DNA of 64,000 bases from Streptomyces sp. NBC_00572 (GCF_026341815.1 NZ_JAPENX010000001.1:1426001-1490000); one strand, 5' to 3'. Shown: positions 47,903-57,429, numbered from the stretch's first letter. Notes: generated by a model not told the origin, from the sequence alone. A program made the numbers and translations.

Positions 47903-49288
47903 TTACTTGTCCTCGGAGACCTCGGCCTCGCCGGTGACGGCCTCGACGGCCTCGGCGGCGGTCTCGACCTCGTCCTCGTCGTCGGAGAGGTCGACGACCT
48001 CACCGTTGGTGTCGAGGACCTTGGCGGCCTCGACGACGACCGCGAGGGCCTTGCCGCGGGCGACCTCGCCGACGAGCATCGGAACCTGGCCACCCTCGGC
48101 CACGGCCTGGGCGAACTGGTCGGGGCTCATGCCGGAGGAGGCGGCACGGCGGAACAGGTGCTCGGTGAGCTCCTCGCGGGAGACGTCGAGCTTCTCCTTG
48201 TTGACGAGCTCATCCAGGATGAACTGCGTCTTGATGCCCTTCTCGGCCTGCTCCTTGGTCTCGGCCAGGAACTCTTCCTCGGTCTTGCCCTGGATCTCCA
48301 GGTACTTCGCGAGGTCGAGGCCCATCTGGCCGAGCTGGTGGTGCTCCAGGTTGTGCTTGCGGGTGTTGATCTCGTCCTCGAGAAGCTTCTCGGGCATCGG
48401 GACCTCGACCAGCTTGAGGAGCTCGTCGAGGACGCGCTCCTGGGCCTGGGTGGCCTGGTCGAACTGCTTCATGTTCTCGAGGCGCTTGCGGCTGTCGGCC
48501 TTGAGCTCGTCGAGGGTGTCGAACTCCGACGCCATCTGCGCGAACTCGTCGTCGAGCTCGGGGAGCTCACGGGCGGAGACGGTGGTGACCTTGACGGTGA
48601 CCTCCGCGTCCTTGCCCTCGGCGGAGCCGCCCTTCAGCTGCGAGGTGAAGGTGGCCTCGCCACCGGCCTCCAGGCCCTTGAGGGCCTCGTCGATGCCGTC
48701 GAGCAGCTCGCCCGAACCGATGGTGTACGAGACGTCGCTCGCGACACCGTCGGGCAGGACCTCGCCGTCGACCTTGGCCTCGAGGTCGATGGTGACGACG
48801 TCGCCGTCCTCGGCGGCACGCTCGACCGCGGAGGTCGAGGCGAAGCGCTCGCGGAGCTGCTCCACTGACTTCTCGATGTCCTCGTCGGTGACCTCGACCG
48901 CGTCGACGGTGACCTCGATGCCGGAGTAGTCCGGGATCTCGAGCGTCGGGCGGATGTCGACCTCGGCGGTGAAGGCCAGCAGCTCGCCGTCCTTCAGCTC
49001 GGTGATGTCGACCTCGGGCTGGCCGAGCGGGTTCACGTCGGCCTCGTTGACGGCCGCGGTGTAGAACTTCGGGAGCGCGTCGTTGACGGCCTCTTCCAGC
49101 ACGGCGCCGCGGCCGAACCGCTGGTCGATCACGCGAGCAGGGATCTTGCCCTTACGGAAGCCCTTGACCGTGACCTGCTGGTTGATCTTCTTGTACGCCG
49201 CGTCGAGGCTGTCCTTGAGCTCCTCGAAGGGCACCTCGACAGTGAGCCGAACCCGGGTCGGGTTCAGGGTCTCCACGGCGCTCTTCAC
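47903..49288 (-). CDS. tig: Trigger factor (ribosome-associated chaperone)
   Basis: A 461-residue chaperone that binds nascent chains at the ribosome exit. Start is the GTG at 49288 ([20 protein letters not shown]) with AAGGAGA upstream. The ribosome-binding domain has [16 protein letters not shown] (the FRK signature). The peptidyl-prolyl isomerase domain (about 160-250) follows, then the helical C-terminal arms. The protein ends in a very acidic tail ([15 protein letters not shown]), longer than in E. coli. It heads the conserved tig-clpP1-clpP2-clpX order. Confidence 0.97.
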   Translation of the reverse strand: MKSAVETLNPTRVRLTVEVPFEELKDSLDAAYKKINQQVTVKGFRKGKIPARVIDQRFGRGAVLEEAVNDALPKFYTAAVNEADVNPLGQPEVDITELKDGELLAFTAEVDIRPTLEIPDYSGIEVTVDAVEVTDEDIEKSVEQLRERFASTSAVERAAEDGDVVTIDLEAKVDGEVLPDGVASDVSYTIGSGELLDGIDEALKGLEAGGEATFTSQLKGGSAEGKDAEVTVKVTTVSARELPELDDEFAQMASEFDTLDELKADSRKRLENMKQFDQATQAQERVLDELLKLVEVPMPEKLLEDEINTRKHNLEHHQLGQMGLDLAKYLEIQGKTEEEFLAETKEQAEKGIKTQFILDELVNKEKLDVSREELTEHLFRRAASSGMSPDQFAQAVAEGGQVPMLVGEVARGKALAVVVEAAKVLDTNGEVVDLSDDEDEVETAAEAVEAVTGEAEVSEDK

Positions 49289-49459
49289 GGTTCGGTCTCC
49301 TTGTGGCTGATTCCTGGAATCCACCGGAGCCGCTGTGTGGCGGTTCCGGCGGGTCGGCCCGGTCAGAAAGACACACGGGCACGCAGCTTGCATAGTAACC
49401 GCTAGCGGGATGACGCCCACAACGTGATCAAGAGCGCGCGAGTGACCGCGTGATCGTCA

Positions 49460-49536
49460 TGGTCGGGGTGGCGGGATTTGAACCCACGGCCTTCCGCTCC
49501 CAAAGCGGACGCGCTACCAAGCTGCGCCACACCCCG
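49460..49536 (-). tRNA. tRNA-Pro (TGG)
   Basis: A complete cloverleaf on the minus strand: 7-bp acceptor CGGGGTG/CACCCCG, D arm, anticodon loop TTTGGGA with anticodon TGG, T arm GTGGGTTCAAATCCCGC, discriminator A and encoded CCA. It lies about 170 bp upstream of tig. Confidence 0.96.
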
Positions 49537-49668
49537 TCGGTGCGACACGTAGGGTACATGGACGGGGACTGTCCGGCGCCCCCTGATTTCAGGGTGTGCA
49601 CGAACGGCCCCGGAACCGCTACCATGCTCTTCGTGCCGCGGTCCTCGTGACCTGCGGCGCGATGCTGT

Positions 49669-49742
49669 GCGGGTGTAGCTCAATGGTAGAGCACTAGTCT
49701 TCCAAACTAGCTACGCGGGTTCGATTCCCGTCACCCGCTCCA
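49669..49742 (+). tRNA. tRNA-Gly (TCC)
   Basis: A complete cloverleaf: acceptor GCGGGTG/CACCCGC, short D arm TAGCTCAATGGTAGAGCA, anticodon TCC in loop CTTCCAA, T arm GCGGGTTCGATTCCCGT, discriminator T and encoded CCA. A possible -10 (TACCAT at 49620-49625) lies upstream. Confidence 0.97.
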
Positions 49743-49748
49743 ACAGGC

Positions 49749-49785
49749 CCACGGCCCGGTCCGCTTCTCGCGGACCGGGCCGTGG
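49749..49785 (+). terminator. Terminator after tRNA-Gly
   Basis: A perfect 16-bp stem CCACGGCCCGGTCCGC/GCGGACCGGGCCGTGG with a 5-base loop lies 7 bases after the tRNA. Confidence 0.88.
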
Positions 49786-49902
49786 TCGTTTCCCGGCCAT
49801 GTCTGGCGCGGACCCCTCTGTTCCGCCGCAATTTCCTCGCGCGTCCGCCCTGCCTGCGGTTACGTTCCCGCCGTTGATCAACGGATCCGGGGAGGGGAAC
49901 AC

Positions 49903-51468
49903 ATGGAGAAGAAGAGAAGACCCGCCGTGGTGGCCGCGCTGGCGCTGGCCTGTGCGGCCGGGCTGCTCGGCGGGGGAACCGCGCACGCCGCCGAGTACCC
50001 GTACACGCCGACCGAGCCCACGGCGTGGCCGGGCGGCTGCGTGACCGGCGGCGAGCTGCCGTGGGTGGGGAACACGGACGTCAGCCTGTCCGTGCGGGCA
50101 GCGGGCGAGAGCCCCACCGGGGGCCTCGTGGACGCCCGCTTCCGGGTGTGGAAGGCGGGCGCCGAGGAGACTCCGATCCTCGACGGCGCCATTCCCACGT
50201 CGCCGGGATCGGTGGCCACGGTGGTGGTCCCCAAGGCACAGATCCCGGCCGAGGGGCCGTACTGGTGGCAGGCGCGCATCGAGAGTGCCGACGGCGCCTC
50301 GGCGTGGACCGCGCCCTGCGGCTTCGGCACGGACCAGACCCGGCCCGCCACTCCCACGGTCGAGTTCCTGGACGCCGCGTCGTACCCGAACGGATCTTCT
50401 TCCGGCACGGTGCGGACGGTGCGCATCAGCCTGCCGGCGGGGACGGAGGCCGCGTACTTCTGCCTCGACCCGCTCGCCGACACGGGCACGTTCTCCTGCG
50501 AGGGCGACCGCCGCATCCCGGTCGGCGCGGACGGCGCCGCCACGACGACGTTCGTCACCCCGGAGCGCACCGGACCGGCGAGCGTCTGGGTGCGGGCCTT
50601 CGACCGGGCGGGCAACCTCTCGGACACCGCGAGCGCCGACTACTGGGTCACCCGCCCGTTCATCGAGCCGTTCGGCGACTACGACAGTGACGGCCGCCCC
50701 GATCTGCTCGGCGTCGACGCGGCGGGCCGGCTGACACTGCTCGCGGGCCGGGAGGGCGGCGGTTTCGCGGCGCCGGCCGTGGCCGACACCCGGGACTGGG
50801 CGAACACGCGAGTGGCACGGGCCGGTTGGCTGGTCAACCGGTACGGGCCGGAGCAGGCGAACGACGTCCGCAACGACCTCGTGGCGCTGCGGGACGGGAA
50901 GCTGTTCGCGTACCCGGGCAACGGCGAGGGCGGTTTCGGGGAGCCGGTGGAGATCACCGGGTTCGACTGGACCGGTGTCACCCGGTTCGCGATCAGCCGC
51001 CAGGACTACGGCTCTCCCGGTCTGGTCGCCGTGAAGGACGGCCGGTTGCTCTACTTCAACGTGTACTCCAGCTGGCAGGGCATCCATGTCACGGAGCCGA
51101 CGGTCCTCGCCGCGAGCGGCTGGGACACGAAGGAGCTCGCCGCCTCGGACACCAACCCGAACGCCCTTCTGGGGACGTTCTGGGCGCGTGACACCCGCAC
51201 CGGCACGCTGGAGTTCTTCGGTGTCGACTACGGGACGGAGGCCCCGCACGCGCTGGTCGCACCGGTGACGGTCGCCGCCTCCGGGTTCAGCGCCCGGCAG
51301 GTGCCGTCGCTGGTCGCGGTCGGGGATCTGACCGGGGACGAGCGGATCGACCTGGTCACCGGTGACCGGCTGGGCCGGCTGGCACTGCGTGCGGTGGGCG
51401 AGGGCGGCACTCCGGGTGCCGCCACGGCCGTCCCGGGTGCGGTGCCGACCGGGACGCGGCTGTTCTGA
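49903..51468 (+). CDS. Secreted FG-GAP/VCBS-type repeat protein
   Basis: A 521-residue exported protein. It has a signal peptide with basic start (MEKKRRP), hydrophobic core and cleavage near AHA-AE (about residue 30). Residues 35-240 resemble two Ig-like/fibronectin-like beta domains (DARFRVWKAGAEE, WWQARIESADG, TVRTVRISLPAGTEAAYFC). From about 255, FG-GAP/VCBS-like blades begin with GDYDSDGRPDLLGVDAAGRL (a calcium-binding DxDxDG-type loop) and recur as VAVGDLTGDERIDLVTGDRL near the end. Such proteins bind carbohydrates, matrix or other proteins outside the cell. No enzyme motif is visible. GGGGAGGGG precedes the ATG. Confidence 0.85.
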   Translation: MEKKRRPAVVAALALACAAGLLGGGTAHAAEYPYTPTEPTAWPGGCVTGGELPWVGNTDVSLSVRAAGESPTGGLVDARFRVWKAGAEETPILDGAIPTSPGSVATVVVPKAQIPAEGPYWWQARIESADGASAWTAPCGFGTDQTRPATPTVEFLDAASYPNGSSSGTVRTVRISLPAGTEAAYFCLDPLADTGTFSCEGDRRIPVGADGAATTTFVTPERTGPASVWVRAFDRAGNLSDTASADYWVTRPFIEPFGDYDSDGRPDLLGVDAAGRLTLLAGREGGGFAAPAVADTRDWANTRVARAGWLVNRYGPEQANDVRNDLVALRDGKLFAYPGNGEGGFGEPVEITGFDWTGVTRFAISRQDYGSPGLVAVKDGRLLYFNVYSSWQGIHVTEPTVLAASGWDTKELAASDTNPNALLGTFWARDTRTGTLEFFGVDYGTEAPHALVAPVTVAASGFSARQVPSLVAVGDLTGDERIDLVTGDRLGRLALRAVGEGGTPGAATAVPGAVPTGTRLF

Positions 51469-51484
51469 GTCGACCGGTCTCGCG

Positions 51485-51520
51485 CGAAGGGCCCCCGCCG
51501 GTCTCGGCAGGGGCCCTTCG
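51485..51520. terminator. Stem-loop between the FG-GAP gene and the 64-residue gene
   Basis: CGAAGGGCCCC pairs with GGGGCCCTTCG around an inner GCCG/CGGC stem, with one mismatch. It lies between convergent genes. Confidence 0.8.
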
Positions 51521-51541
51521 TCGTACGCGCGGCACGCCCGC

Positions 51542-51736
51542 TCAGAACTTTATGGAGGCGACCGTCTGCGTTATCGAGTCGAGGAAGCGCTGGATGTCGT
51601 CGGCCATGCCGGTCGAGGCGAGGAAGAAGCCGAAGAGCACCGCGACCACGGCCGGGCCGCCCTTGAGGCTCCCCCCACGGATCAGCACCACCAGGATGAT
51701 TGCCAACAGCAACACCACAGACAGTGAAATGGCCAC
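51542..51736 (-). CDS. Small conserved-type membrane protein, 64 residues
   Basis: A short protein with two hydrophobic stretches (SLSVVLLLAIILVVLIRGGS and GPAVVAVLFGFFLASTG) joined by a basic turn, then an amphipathic C-terminal helix (DDIQRFLDSITQTVASIKF). The start is a GTG. The clean hydrophobic pattern and its position directly before a terminator support a real gene. I recall similar small proteins in other Streptomyces but cannot assign a function. It is transcribed in the same direction as the SpoIIE-type phosphatase gene, about 145 bp downstream of it. Confidence 0.7.
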   Translation of the reverse strand: MAISLSVVLLLAIILVVLIRGGSLKGGPAVVAVLFGFFLASTGMADDIQRFLDSITQTVASIKF

Positions 51737-51881
51737 AACTGATCACACCCTCGGTCGGTCCCGCCTTGCCCACCAGGGAGTCCGTGTCCCGGAACACCCC
51801 CCGCTGCCTCCATCGTGCCACCAACCCCCCTGCCCCCGCTGCCTGGTGACGAATCGTCCCGGCGACGCCCGATGCGCGGGT

Positions 51882-53027
51882 TCAGGCGCGGCGGGAGATG
51901 AGCAGCAGGGCCCGGTCGTCGTTGACGTCCTTGGCGACGGCCTCGATCAGGTGCCAGGCGACGCCGTCGAAGCCCTCGGCGACGCAGCGGTCGGCCTCGC
52001 CGGTGAGGCGGTCGATGCCCTCGGCGATGTCCCGGTCGGCGGCCTCGACGAGGCCGTCGGTGAAGAGCATGAGGACGTCGCCGGGGCGCAGCGAGCCCTT
52101 GACCGGGTGGAACTCGGCGCCGTCGTAGACGCCGAGCAGGGGTCCGTCGGCGGCCTTCTCCTCCCAGCGTCCGTTGCCCGCGTGGAGTTGGAGGGCGGGG
52201 AGGTGGCCGGCGGAGAAGAGTTCGTAGTCGCCGGACTCCAGGTCGAGGACGAGGTGGATGGAGGTGGCGAAGCCCTCGTCCCAGTTCTGGCGCAGCAGAT
52301 AGCCGTTGGCGGCGGGCAGGAAGCCGTCCGGCGGGAGCGAGCCGAGGAGGCCGCCGAAGGCGCCGGAGAGCAGCAGGGAGCGGGAGGCTGCGTCCATGCC
52401 CTTGCCGGAGACGTCGGTGAGGACGACCTCCAGGGTGCGGCCGCCGTGGGTGCGGGCGGCGACGACGAAGTCGCCGGAGAAGGACTGGCCGCCGGCCGGG
52501 CGCAGTGCCATCTCGCGGTGCCAGCCCTGCGGGAGCCGGGGCAGGGCGCTCTGGACGCGGATGCGTTCGCGCAGGTCGAAGAGCATGGTGCCGCCGCGCC
52601 GCCAGGGCACCCCGACGCGGGCCCGGAACTGGGCGATGAGCAGCCCGAAGAGGCCGCAGGCGGCGACGACCAGGACGGTGCCGGGGGTCACCCGTGCGGG
52701 GCCCTGGGTGTACGGGCCGAGGACGACGGACTCGACGATGAGGGCGCCCGCGGCGGCCGCGTACAGGCCGAGCAGGCTCGCGGGGCGCAGCAGCAGGCCG
52801 CCGGCCACGATGGGCAGGACCAGTGCGGCGGGTGCGCACCAGACCGGGTCGAGGAGGGTTCCGACGGCGATGGCAGGAATCATCAGCAGGAGTCCGGCGA
52901 AGGCGAGCCAGTCGGAGCCGTCCCCGCGGAAGTAGTCGACGCCGGACTTGCGCAGCGCGATGCGGGCCCGGCGGGCGCGTCTGCGCATGCGGGCCGCGTA
53001 CGTGTTCACTCCTGCGCGGTGTCCCAT
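51882..53027 (-). CDS. Membrane-bound PP2C/SpoIIE-type serine phosphatase
   Basis: A 381-residue protein from the ATG at 53027 (MGHRAGVNTYAARMRRR). A basic N-terminus is followed by four membrane helices (about 40-130: WLAFAGLLLMIPAIAVGTLL, AALVLPIVAGGLLL and others). The cytoplasmic SpoIIE domain follows, with metal-binding Asp residues in GQSFSGDFVVAAR and VVLTDVSGKGMDAA, and LFTDGLVEAADRD near the end. These phosphatases act on anti-sigma-factor antagonists in the partner-switching pathways abundant in Streptomyces. No anti-sigma or antagonist gene is adjacent, so its target is unknown. It is divergent from the Eis-like acetyltransferase. Confidence 0.9.
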   Translation of the reverse strand: MGHRAGVNTYAARMRRRARRARIALRKSGVDYFRGDGSDWLAFAGLLLMIPAIAVGTLLDPVWCAPAALVLPIVAGGLLLRPASLLGLYAAAAGALIVESVVLGPYTQGPARVTPGTVLVVAACGLFGLLIAQFRARVGVPWRRGGTMLFDLRERIRVQSALPRLPQGWHREMALRPAGGQSFSGDFVVAARTHGGRTLEVVLTDVSGKGMDAASRSLLLSGAFGGLLGSLPPDGFLPAANGYLLRQNWDEGFATSIHLVLDLESGDYELFSAGHLPALQLHAGNGRWEEKAADGPLLGVYDGAEFHPVKGSLRPGDVLMLFTDGLVEAADRDIAEGIDRLTGEADRCVAEGFDGVAWHLIEAVAKDVNDDRALLLISRRA

Positions 53028-53133
53028 TGGCCTGGACCCTATCCATCCCGTCCGACATCGCGCAGGGGTACCCCGGTGACAATGTGCGTGAAATCGGGTC
53101 GCCCCGGGCGGGCGCCGCTGATATCGATGGCAT

Positions 53134-54363
53134 ATGACTACTGAACTGCGGGTTCTCGACCCGACCGAGTGGGACCGCTGGTACGAGGTCCTGGAGCTGG
53201 CGTTCGGGGGTGTGGCGGAGGCCCCGGAGGAGCGGACGCTGTGGCGCGATCTGACCGAGTTCGACCGTTTCATGGGTGCGTGGGACGGCGATCTGTGCGT
53301 GGGGACGGCGGGTGCGTTCTCGTTCCGGCTCACGGTGCCGGGCGGGGCGTCGGTGCCGGCGGGCGGGGTGACGATGGTGAGCGTGGCGGGGACACACCGC
53401 CGGCGCGGGATCCTGACCTCGATGATGCGGCGCCAGCTTGACGACCTGCGGGCGGCGGGTGAGCCGCTCGCGGTGCTGACGGCGTCGGAGCCGGAGATCT
53501 ACGGTCGGTTCGGTTACGGCGTCGCCACGTTCGCGGCGCGGGCGACGATCGACACGACCCGGGTGCGGCTCTCGGTGCCGGAGGGCACGGACGGGGTGAC
53601 CCTGCGCCTGGCGGATCTGACGGAGTCGTCCGCCGTGTGCGAGGCGGTGTACGCGAAGCTGGTGCCGTCACGTCCGGGCATGATCGCCCGGCTGCCGCAC
53701 TGGGAGCGCGAGCCGCTGCTCGATCCGCCGGGTGACCGGGAGGGCGCCTCGCCGAAGCTCTGCGTGCTCGCGGAGCGGGCCGGGGAGGTCGTGGGGTTCG
53801 CGCACTACGCGATCAAGCCGAAGTGGTCGTCCACAGGGGCCGACGGGTCGGTCGCGGTTCATCAGCTGATGGGGCTCGACGCGGTGGCGGAGGCGGCGCT
53901 GTGGCGGTTCCTCTGTTCGGTGGACCTGACCAGGGAGGTGCGGATCCACAGCCGTCCGGTGGACGACGCCTGGCAGCACCTGGTGAGCGATGTGCGGCGC
54001 TGCGCCCCGACGTTGCGGGACGTGCTGCATGTGCGTCTGGTGGAGGTGAGCGCGGCCCTGGAGGCGCGGACGTACCAGGCGCCGGTGGACGTGGTGTTCG
54101 AGGTCGAGGACGCCTTCTGCCCCTGGAACGAGGGGCGTTGGCGGCTGACGGGTGACGCCAAGGGCGCGACCTGTGTCCGGACCTCGGATCCGGCGGACCT
54201 CGAACTGTCCGTACGGGAGCTGGGCGCGGCGTATCTGGGCGGAGTCTCCCTGATGTCGCTGGCGTCGGCCGGGCGGGTGCGGGAGCTACGGGAAGGCGCG
54301 TTGGTCGAGGCGTCGGTCGGCTTCGGCTCCCCCGTGGCCCCGTGGCTGCCGCACGGGTTCTAG
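53134..54363 (+). CDS. Eis-like GNAT family N-acetyltransferase
   Basis: A 409-residue protein with the two-GNAT-plus-sterol-carrier-like layout of the Eis family. The first GNAT domain holds the acetyl-CoA site VSVAGTHRRRGILTSMMRRQ and the catalytic-region Tyr in EPEIYGRFGYG. The second GNAT-like part (about 170-290) lacks an obvious cofactor site. The C-terminal domain (about 300-409) resembles SCP2. The C-terminal carboxylate, used as general base in Eis, is Phe409 here. Eis enzymes acetylate aminoglycosides or other amines, but many relatives have unknown substrates. Resistance should not be assumed. Confidence 0.88.
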   Translation: MTTELRVLDPTEWDRWYEVLELAFGGVAEAPEERTLWRDLTEFDRFMGAWDGDLCVGTAGAFSFRLTVPGGASVPAGGVTMVSVAGTHRRRGILTSMMRRQLDDLRAAGEPLAVLTASEPEIYGRFGYGVATFAARATIDTTRVRLSVPEGTDGVTLRLADLTESSAVCEAVYAKLVPSRPGMIARLPHWEREPLLDPPGDREGASPKLCVLAERAGEVVGFAHYAIKPKWSSTGADGSVAVHQLMGLDAVAEAALWRFLCSVDLTREVRIHSRPVDDAWQHLVSDVRRCAPTLRDVLHVRLVEVSAALEARTYQAPVDVVFEVEDAFCPWNEGRWRLTGDAKGATCVRTSDPADLELSVRELGAAYLGGVSLMSLASAGRVRELREGALVEASVGFGSPVAPWLPHGF

Positions 54364-54394
54364 GGCTTCTCCGCACCGGTCCTCCGGACAGGTC

Positions 54395-55204
54395 CTAGCG
54401 GGCCTGGCAGCCGGGGCACCAGAAGAGGTTGCGGGCGGCGAGGTCGGCGGTGCGGATCTCGTCGCCGCAGACCAGGCAGGGCTGGTGGGTCCTGCGGTAG
54501 ACGTACACCTCGCCGCCGTGGTCGTCGACGCGCGGCGGGCGGCCCATCGCCTCGGGGGTGTGCTCGGGGCGGACGGTGTCGATGCGGTTGAGGCGGACGC
54601 CCTCGCGCATGAGCTCCACCAGGTCCGTCCAGATCGCGTCCCATTCCCGGCGCGTCAGGTCCTTGCCGGTGCGGTACGGATCGATGCCGTGCCGGAAGAG
54701 GACCTCGGCGCGGTAGACGTTGCCGACGCCCGCGATGACCTTCTGATCCATGAGCAGGGCGGCGATGGTGGTGCGGGACTTCGAGACGCGGCGCCAGGCC
54801 TTGTCGGGGTCGTCGTCCGCGCGGAGCGGGTCCGGGCCCAGGCGGTCGTGTATCGCCCGCTTCTCGGCGTCCGTGATCAGGGCGCAGGTGGTGGGGCCGC
54901 GCAGGTCGACGTACGACTCGGGGTTCGCGAGGCGCAGCCGGACCGTGTCGGTGGGCGGCGGGGCGGGCGCGTCGCCGAAGTTCACCTTGCCGAAGAGGCC
55001 CAGGTGGATGTGGACCCAGCCCATGCCGGCGAAGCCGAGGAAGAGGTGCTTGCCGTGGGCCTCGGTGGTGTCGAGCACCGCGCCGTCGAGCAGCGCCGCC
55101 GAGTCCGTGAACTTGCCCTGCGGGCTGGTCACCCGCGCGGACCGGCCGCCGAACCGTTCCCGGTGGTCGGCGGCCAGTCGGTGGATCGTGTGCCCCTCGG
55201 GCAT
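54395..55204 (-). CDS. Fpg/Nei family DNA glycosylase
   Basis: A 269-residue base-excision repair glycosylase/AP lyase. The mature N-terminus is Pro-Glu-Gly-His (after Met), giving the catalytic Pro2 and Glu3. The helix-two-turn-helix region includes LLMDQKVIAGVGNVYRAEVL. The C-terminal zinc finger is CLVCGDEI...WCPGC. The PEGHT start is typical of the actinobacterial Nei2-type branch, which removes oxidised pyrimidines; Fpg proper usually starts PELPE. Its start overlaps the rpiB stop by one base (TGATG), so the two are coupled. Confidence 0.93.
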   Translation of the reverse strand: MPEGHTIHRLAADHRERFGGRSARVTSPQGKFTDSAALLDGAVLDTTEAHGKHLFLGFAGMGWVHIHLGLFGKVNFGDAPAPPPTDTVRLRLANPESYVDLRGPTTCALITDAEKRAIHDRLGPDPLRADDDPDKAWRRVSKSRTTIAALLMDQKVIAGVGNVYRAEVLFRHGIDPYRTGKDLTRREWDAIWTDLVELMREGVRLNRIDTVRPEHTPEAMGRPPRVDDHGGEVYVYRRTHQPCLVCGDEIRTADLAARNLFWCPGCQAR

Positions 55205-55698
55205 CAGGCGGTCGGCTCCTGCGGGTGGTGGGCCGGGATCGGGGGGAGCTCGCCGGTGGTCTCGTACGCGGTGAGCATGTCGATCCGGCGGGTGTGACGC
55301 TCGTCACCGGAGTACGGGGTGTTCAGGAAGATCTCGACGAACTTGGTCGCCTCTTCCCGGGTGTGCATCCGGCCGCCGACGGAGATCACGTTGGCGTTGT
55401 TGTGCTCGCGGCCGAGGGCGGCGGTCTGCTCGCTCCAGGCGAGGGCGGCGCGCACCCCCTTCACCTTGTTCGCGGCGATCTGCTCGCCGTTGCCCGAACC
55501 GCCGATGACGACGCCCAGGCTGTCCGCGTCCGCGGCCGTCTTCTCGGCGGCACGCAGGCAGAACGGCGGGTAGTCGTCCAGGGCGTCGTAGATGTGGGGA
55601 CCGCAGTCGACGGGCTCGTGGCCGTGAGCCGTGAGCCACTCGACGAGGTGGTTCTTGAGTTCAAAGCCGGCGTGGTCGGAACCGATGTAGACGCGCAT
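55204..55698 (-). CDS. rpiB: Ribose-5-phosphate isomerase B
   Basis: A 164-residue RpiB/LacAB-family isomerase interconverting ribose-5-phosphate and ribulose-5-phosphate. It begins MRVYIGSDHAGFELKNHL and contains IGGSGNGEQIAANKVKGVRA. The Glu in GNGE takes the place of the catalytic Cys of the E. coli enzyme, as in actinobacterial RpiB. SVGGRMHTREEA carries phosphate-binding residues. It is coupled to the downstream glycosylase gene and divergent from the first permease gene. Confidence 0.96.
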   Translation of the reverse strand: MRVYIGSDHAGFELKNHLVEWLTAHGHEPVDCGPHIYDALDDYPPFCLRAAEKTAADADSLGVVIGGSGNGEQIAANKVKGVRAALAWSEQTAALGREHNNANVISVGGRMHTREEATKFVEIFLNTPYSGDERHTRRIDMLTAYETTGELPPIPAHHPQEPTA

Positions 55699-55894
55699 GA
55701 AACCGAGTGTGGCATGTCACGGGCCGGGTAGCGGTCAGCGGGGTCGGGACCTTCACCCGGTCTGGTACGGACCTTCGACTCTCGCGAAGTGGTCCACACA
55801 ACGATCCGGAATGAGGTCTTCCGATCACAGCCGTTCACGGTGTTCAATGCTCGGGCTCGCGACCCGAGCGCCCCCCACACGCAAGGAAGCGTTC

Positions 55895-57355
55895 ATGAAC
55901 ACGCAACCGACCCTGACGAAGGACGGCGAGGAGACCGGAGCCCCCGGGGCCCCCGACTCCTCCGACGGCCTCAAGGCCGGTCTCAAGAACCGTCACCTGT
56001 CGATGATCGCCATCGGTGGCGTCATCGGTGCCGGTCTCTTCGTCGGCTCCGGCTCCGGCATCGCCGCCGCCGGTCCCGCGATCCTGCTGTCCTACGCGCT
56101 CGTCGGCGCCATGGTCGTCTTCGTCATGCGGATGCTCGGCGAGATGGCCGCCGCCCGGCCGTCCTCCGGCTCCTTCTCCGCCTACGCCGACCGTGCCCTC
56201 GGCCGCTGGGCCGGCTTCAGCATCGGCTGGCTCTACTGGTTCTTCTGGGTCGTCGTCCTCGCCGTCGAGGCGACCGCCGGCGCCAAGATCCTGGAGAGCT
56301 GGGTCCCGGCCGTTCCGCAATGGGGCTGGGCGCTCATCGTGATGGTGGTGCTGACCGCCACCAACCTCGGCTCCGTCGCCTCCTACGGCGAGTTCGAGTT
56401 CTGGTTCGCCGGCATCAAGGTCGTCGCCATCGGCGGCTTCGTCGTCATCGGCATGCTCGCCGTCTTCGGCGTGCTGCCCGGCTCGGACAACCCGGGCGCC
56501 GGATTCGCGCACCTCACCGACAGCGGGGGCTTCTTCCCGATGGGTGCGGGAGCGATCCTCACCGGTGTGCTGATGGTCGTCTTCTCCTTCATGGGCAGCG
56601 AGATCGTCACCCTGGCCGCCGGTGAGTCCGAGAACCCGCAGAAGGCCGTCACCAAGGCCACCAACAGCGTGATCTGGCGCATCGGCGTCTTCTACCTGGG
56701 CTCGATCTTCATCGTCCTGACCCTGCTGCCGTGGAACGACAAGTCGATCGTCGAGAAGGGCTCGTACGTCGCCGCCCTCGACTCCATCGGCATCGCGCAC
56801 GCCGGTCAGATCATGAACGTGATCGTCCTCACCGCCGTGCTCTCCTGCCTGAACTCGGGTCTCTACACCGCCTCCCGCATGGCCTTCTCGCTCGGCCGGC
56901 GCGGTGACGCGCCCAAGGCCTTCGCCAAGGTCAACAAGCGGGGCGTGCCGACGGCGGCGATCCTCGGTTCGGTCGTCTTCGGCTTCGTCGCGGTCTTCTT
57001 CAACTACAAGTGGCCGGACACCGTCTTCGCGTTCCTGCTGAACTCCTCCGGCGCGGTGGCGCTCTTCGTCTGGCTGGTCATCTGCGTGACCCAGCTGCGG
57101 ATGCGCGGCATCATCCTGCGCGAGACGCCGGAGAAGCTCGTCGTGAAGATGTGGCTCTTCCCGTACCTGACCTGGGCGACGATCGGCATGATCGTCTTCG
57201 TCCTCGGCTACATGCTCTACGACGGCGGCAGCGCCCGTGAGCAGGTCGTGCTCTCGCTGCTCGTGGCCGCGCTGGTGATCGCCATCGCGCTGGTCAAGGA
57301 ACGAGTCACGAAGGCCTCGGCGAAGGATCCGGCCGAGCTCTCCGAGCGCGTCTAG
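55895..57355 (+). CDS. Amino-acid permease, APC superfamily (GabP-like), copy 1
   Basis: A 486-residue transporter with 12 predicted membrane helices. The first helix carries the APC signature GGVIGAGLFVGSGSGIAAAG. It belongs to the amino-acid transporter (AAT) group that includes GABA and aromatic amino-acid permeases. Conserved helix-6 sequence is FSFMGSEIVTLAAGESENP. It is the most divergent of the three paralogues here. A small hairpin GCTCGGG/CCCGAGC lies in the leader (55849-55869), and GACCTTCAC at 55748 matches a half-site near copy 3. The substrate is unassigned; GABA, proline or an aromatic amino acid are possible. Confidence 0.9.
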   Translation: MNTQPTLTKDGEETGAPGAPDSSDGLKAGLKNRHLSMIAIGGVIGAGLFVGSGSGIAAAGPAILLSYALVGAMVVFVMRMLGEMAAARPSSGSFSAYADRALGRWAGFSIGWLYWFFWVVVLAVEATAGAKILESWVPAVPQWGWALIVMVVLTATNLGSVASYGEFEFWFAGIKVVAIGGFVVIGMLAVFGVLPGSDNPGAGFAHLTDSGGFFPMGAGAILTGVLMVVFSFMGSEIVTLAAGESENPQKAVTKATNSVIWRIGVFYLGSIFIVLTLLPWNDKSIVEKGSYVAALDSIGIAHAGQIMNVIVLTAVLSCLNSGLYTASRMAFSLGRRGDAPKAFAKVNKRGVPTAAILGSVVFGFVAVFFNYKWPDTVFAFLLNSSGAVALFVWLVICVTQLRMRGIILRETPEKLVVKMWLFPYLTWATIGMIVFVLGYMLYDGGSAREQVVLSLLVAALVIAIALVKERVTKASAKDPAELSERV

Positions 57356-57375
57356 CACTTGGGGCACCCACGCGA

Positions 57376-57411
57376 GAGGGCCCGCCGTTCCTCGGGGAAC
57401 GACGGGCCCTC
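57376..57411. terminator. Bidirectional stem-loop terminator
   Basis: A 16-bp inverted repeat with one mismatch (57376-57391 with 57396-57411, loop TCGG) lies between permease copy 1 and the convergent bioY. Confidence 0.88.
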
Positions 57412-57429
57412 TTCGTCCGCGCGGACGGC

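Noticed and set aside
49460..49742. tRNA genes as attachment site of an integrated element
   Set aside because: No integrase gene, no direct repeat of the tRNA 3' end and no foreign-looking cargo in the neighbourhood.
53134..54363. Aminoglycoside resistance gene based on Eis similarity
   Set aside because: The Eis family is broad and no resistance-specific feature can be seen; only a GNAT assignment is justified.
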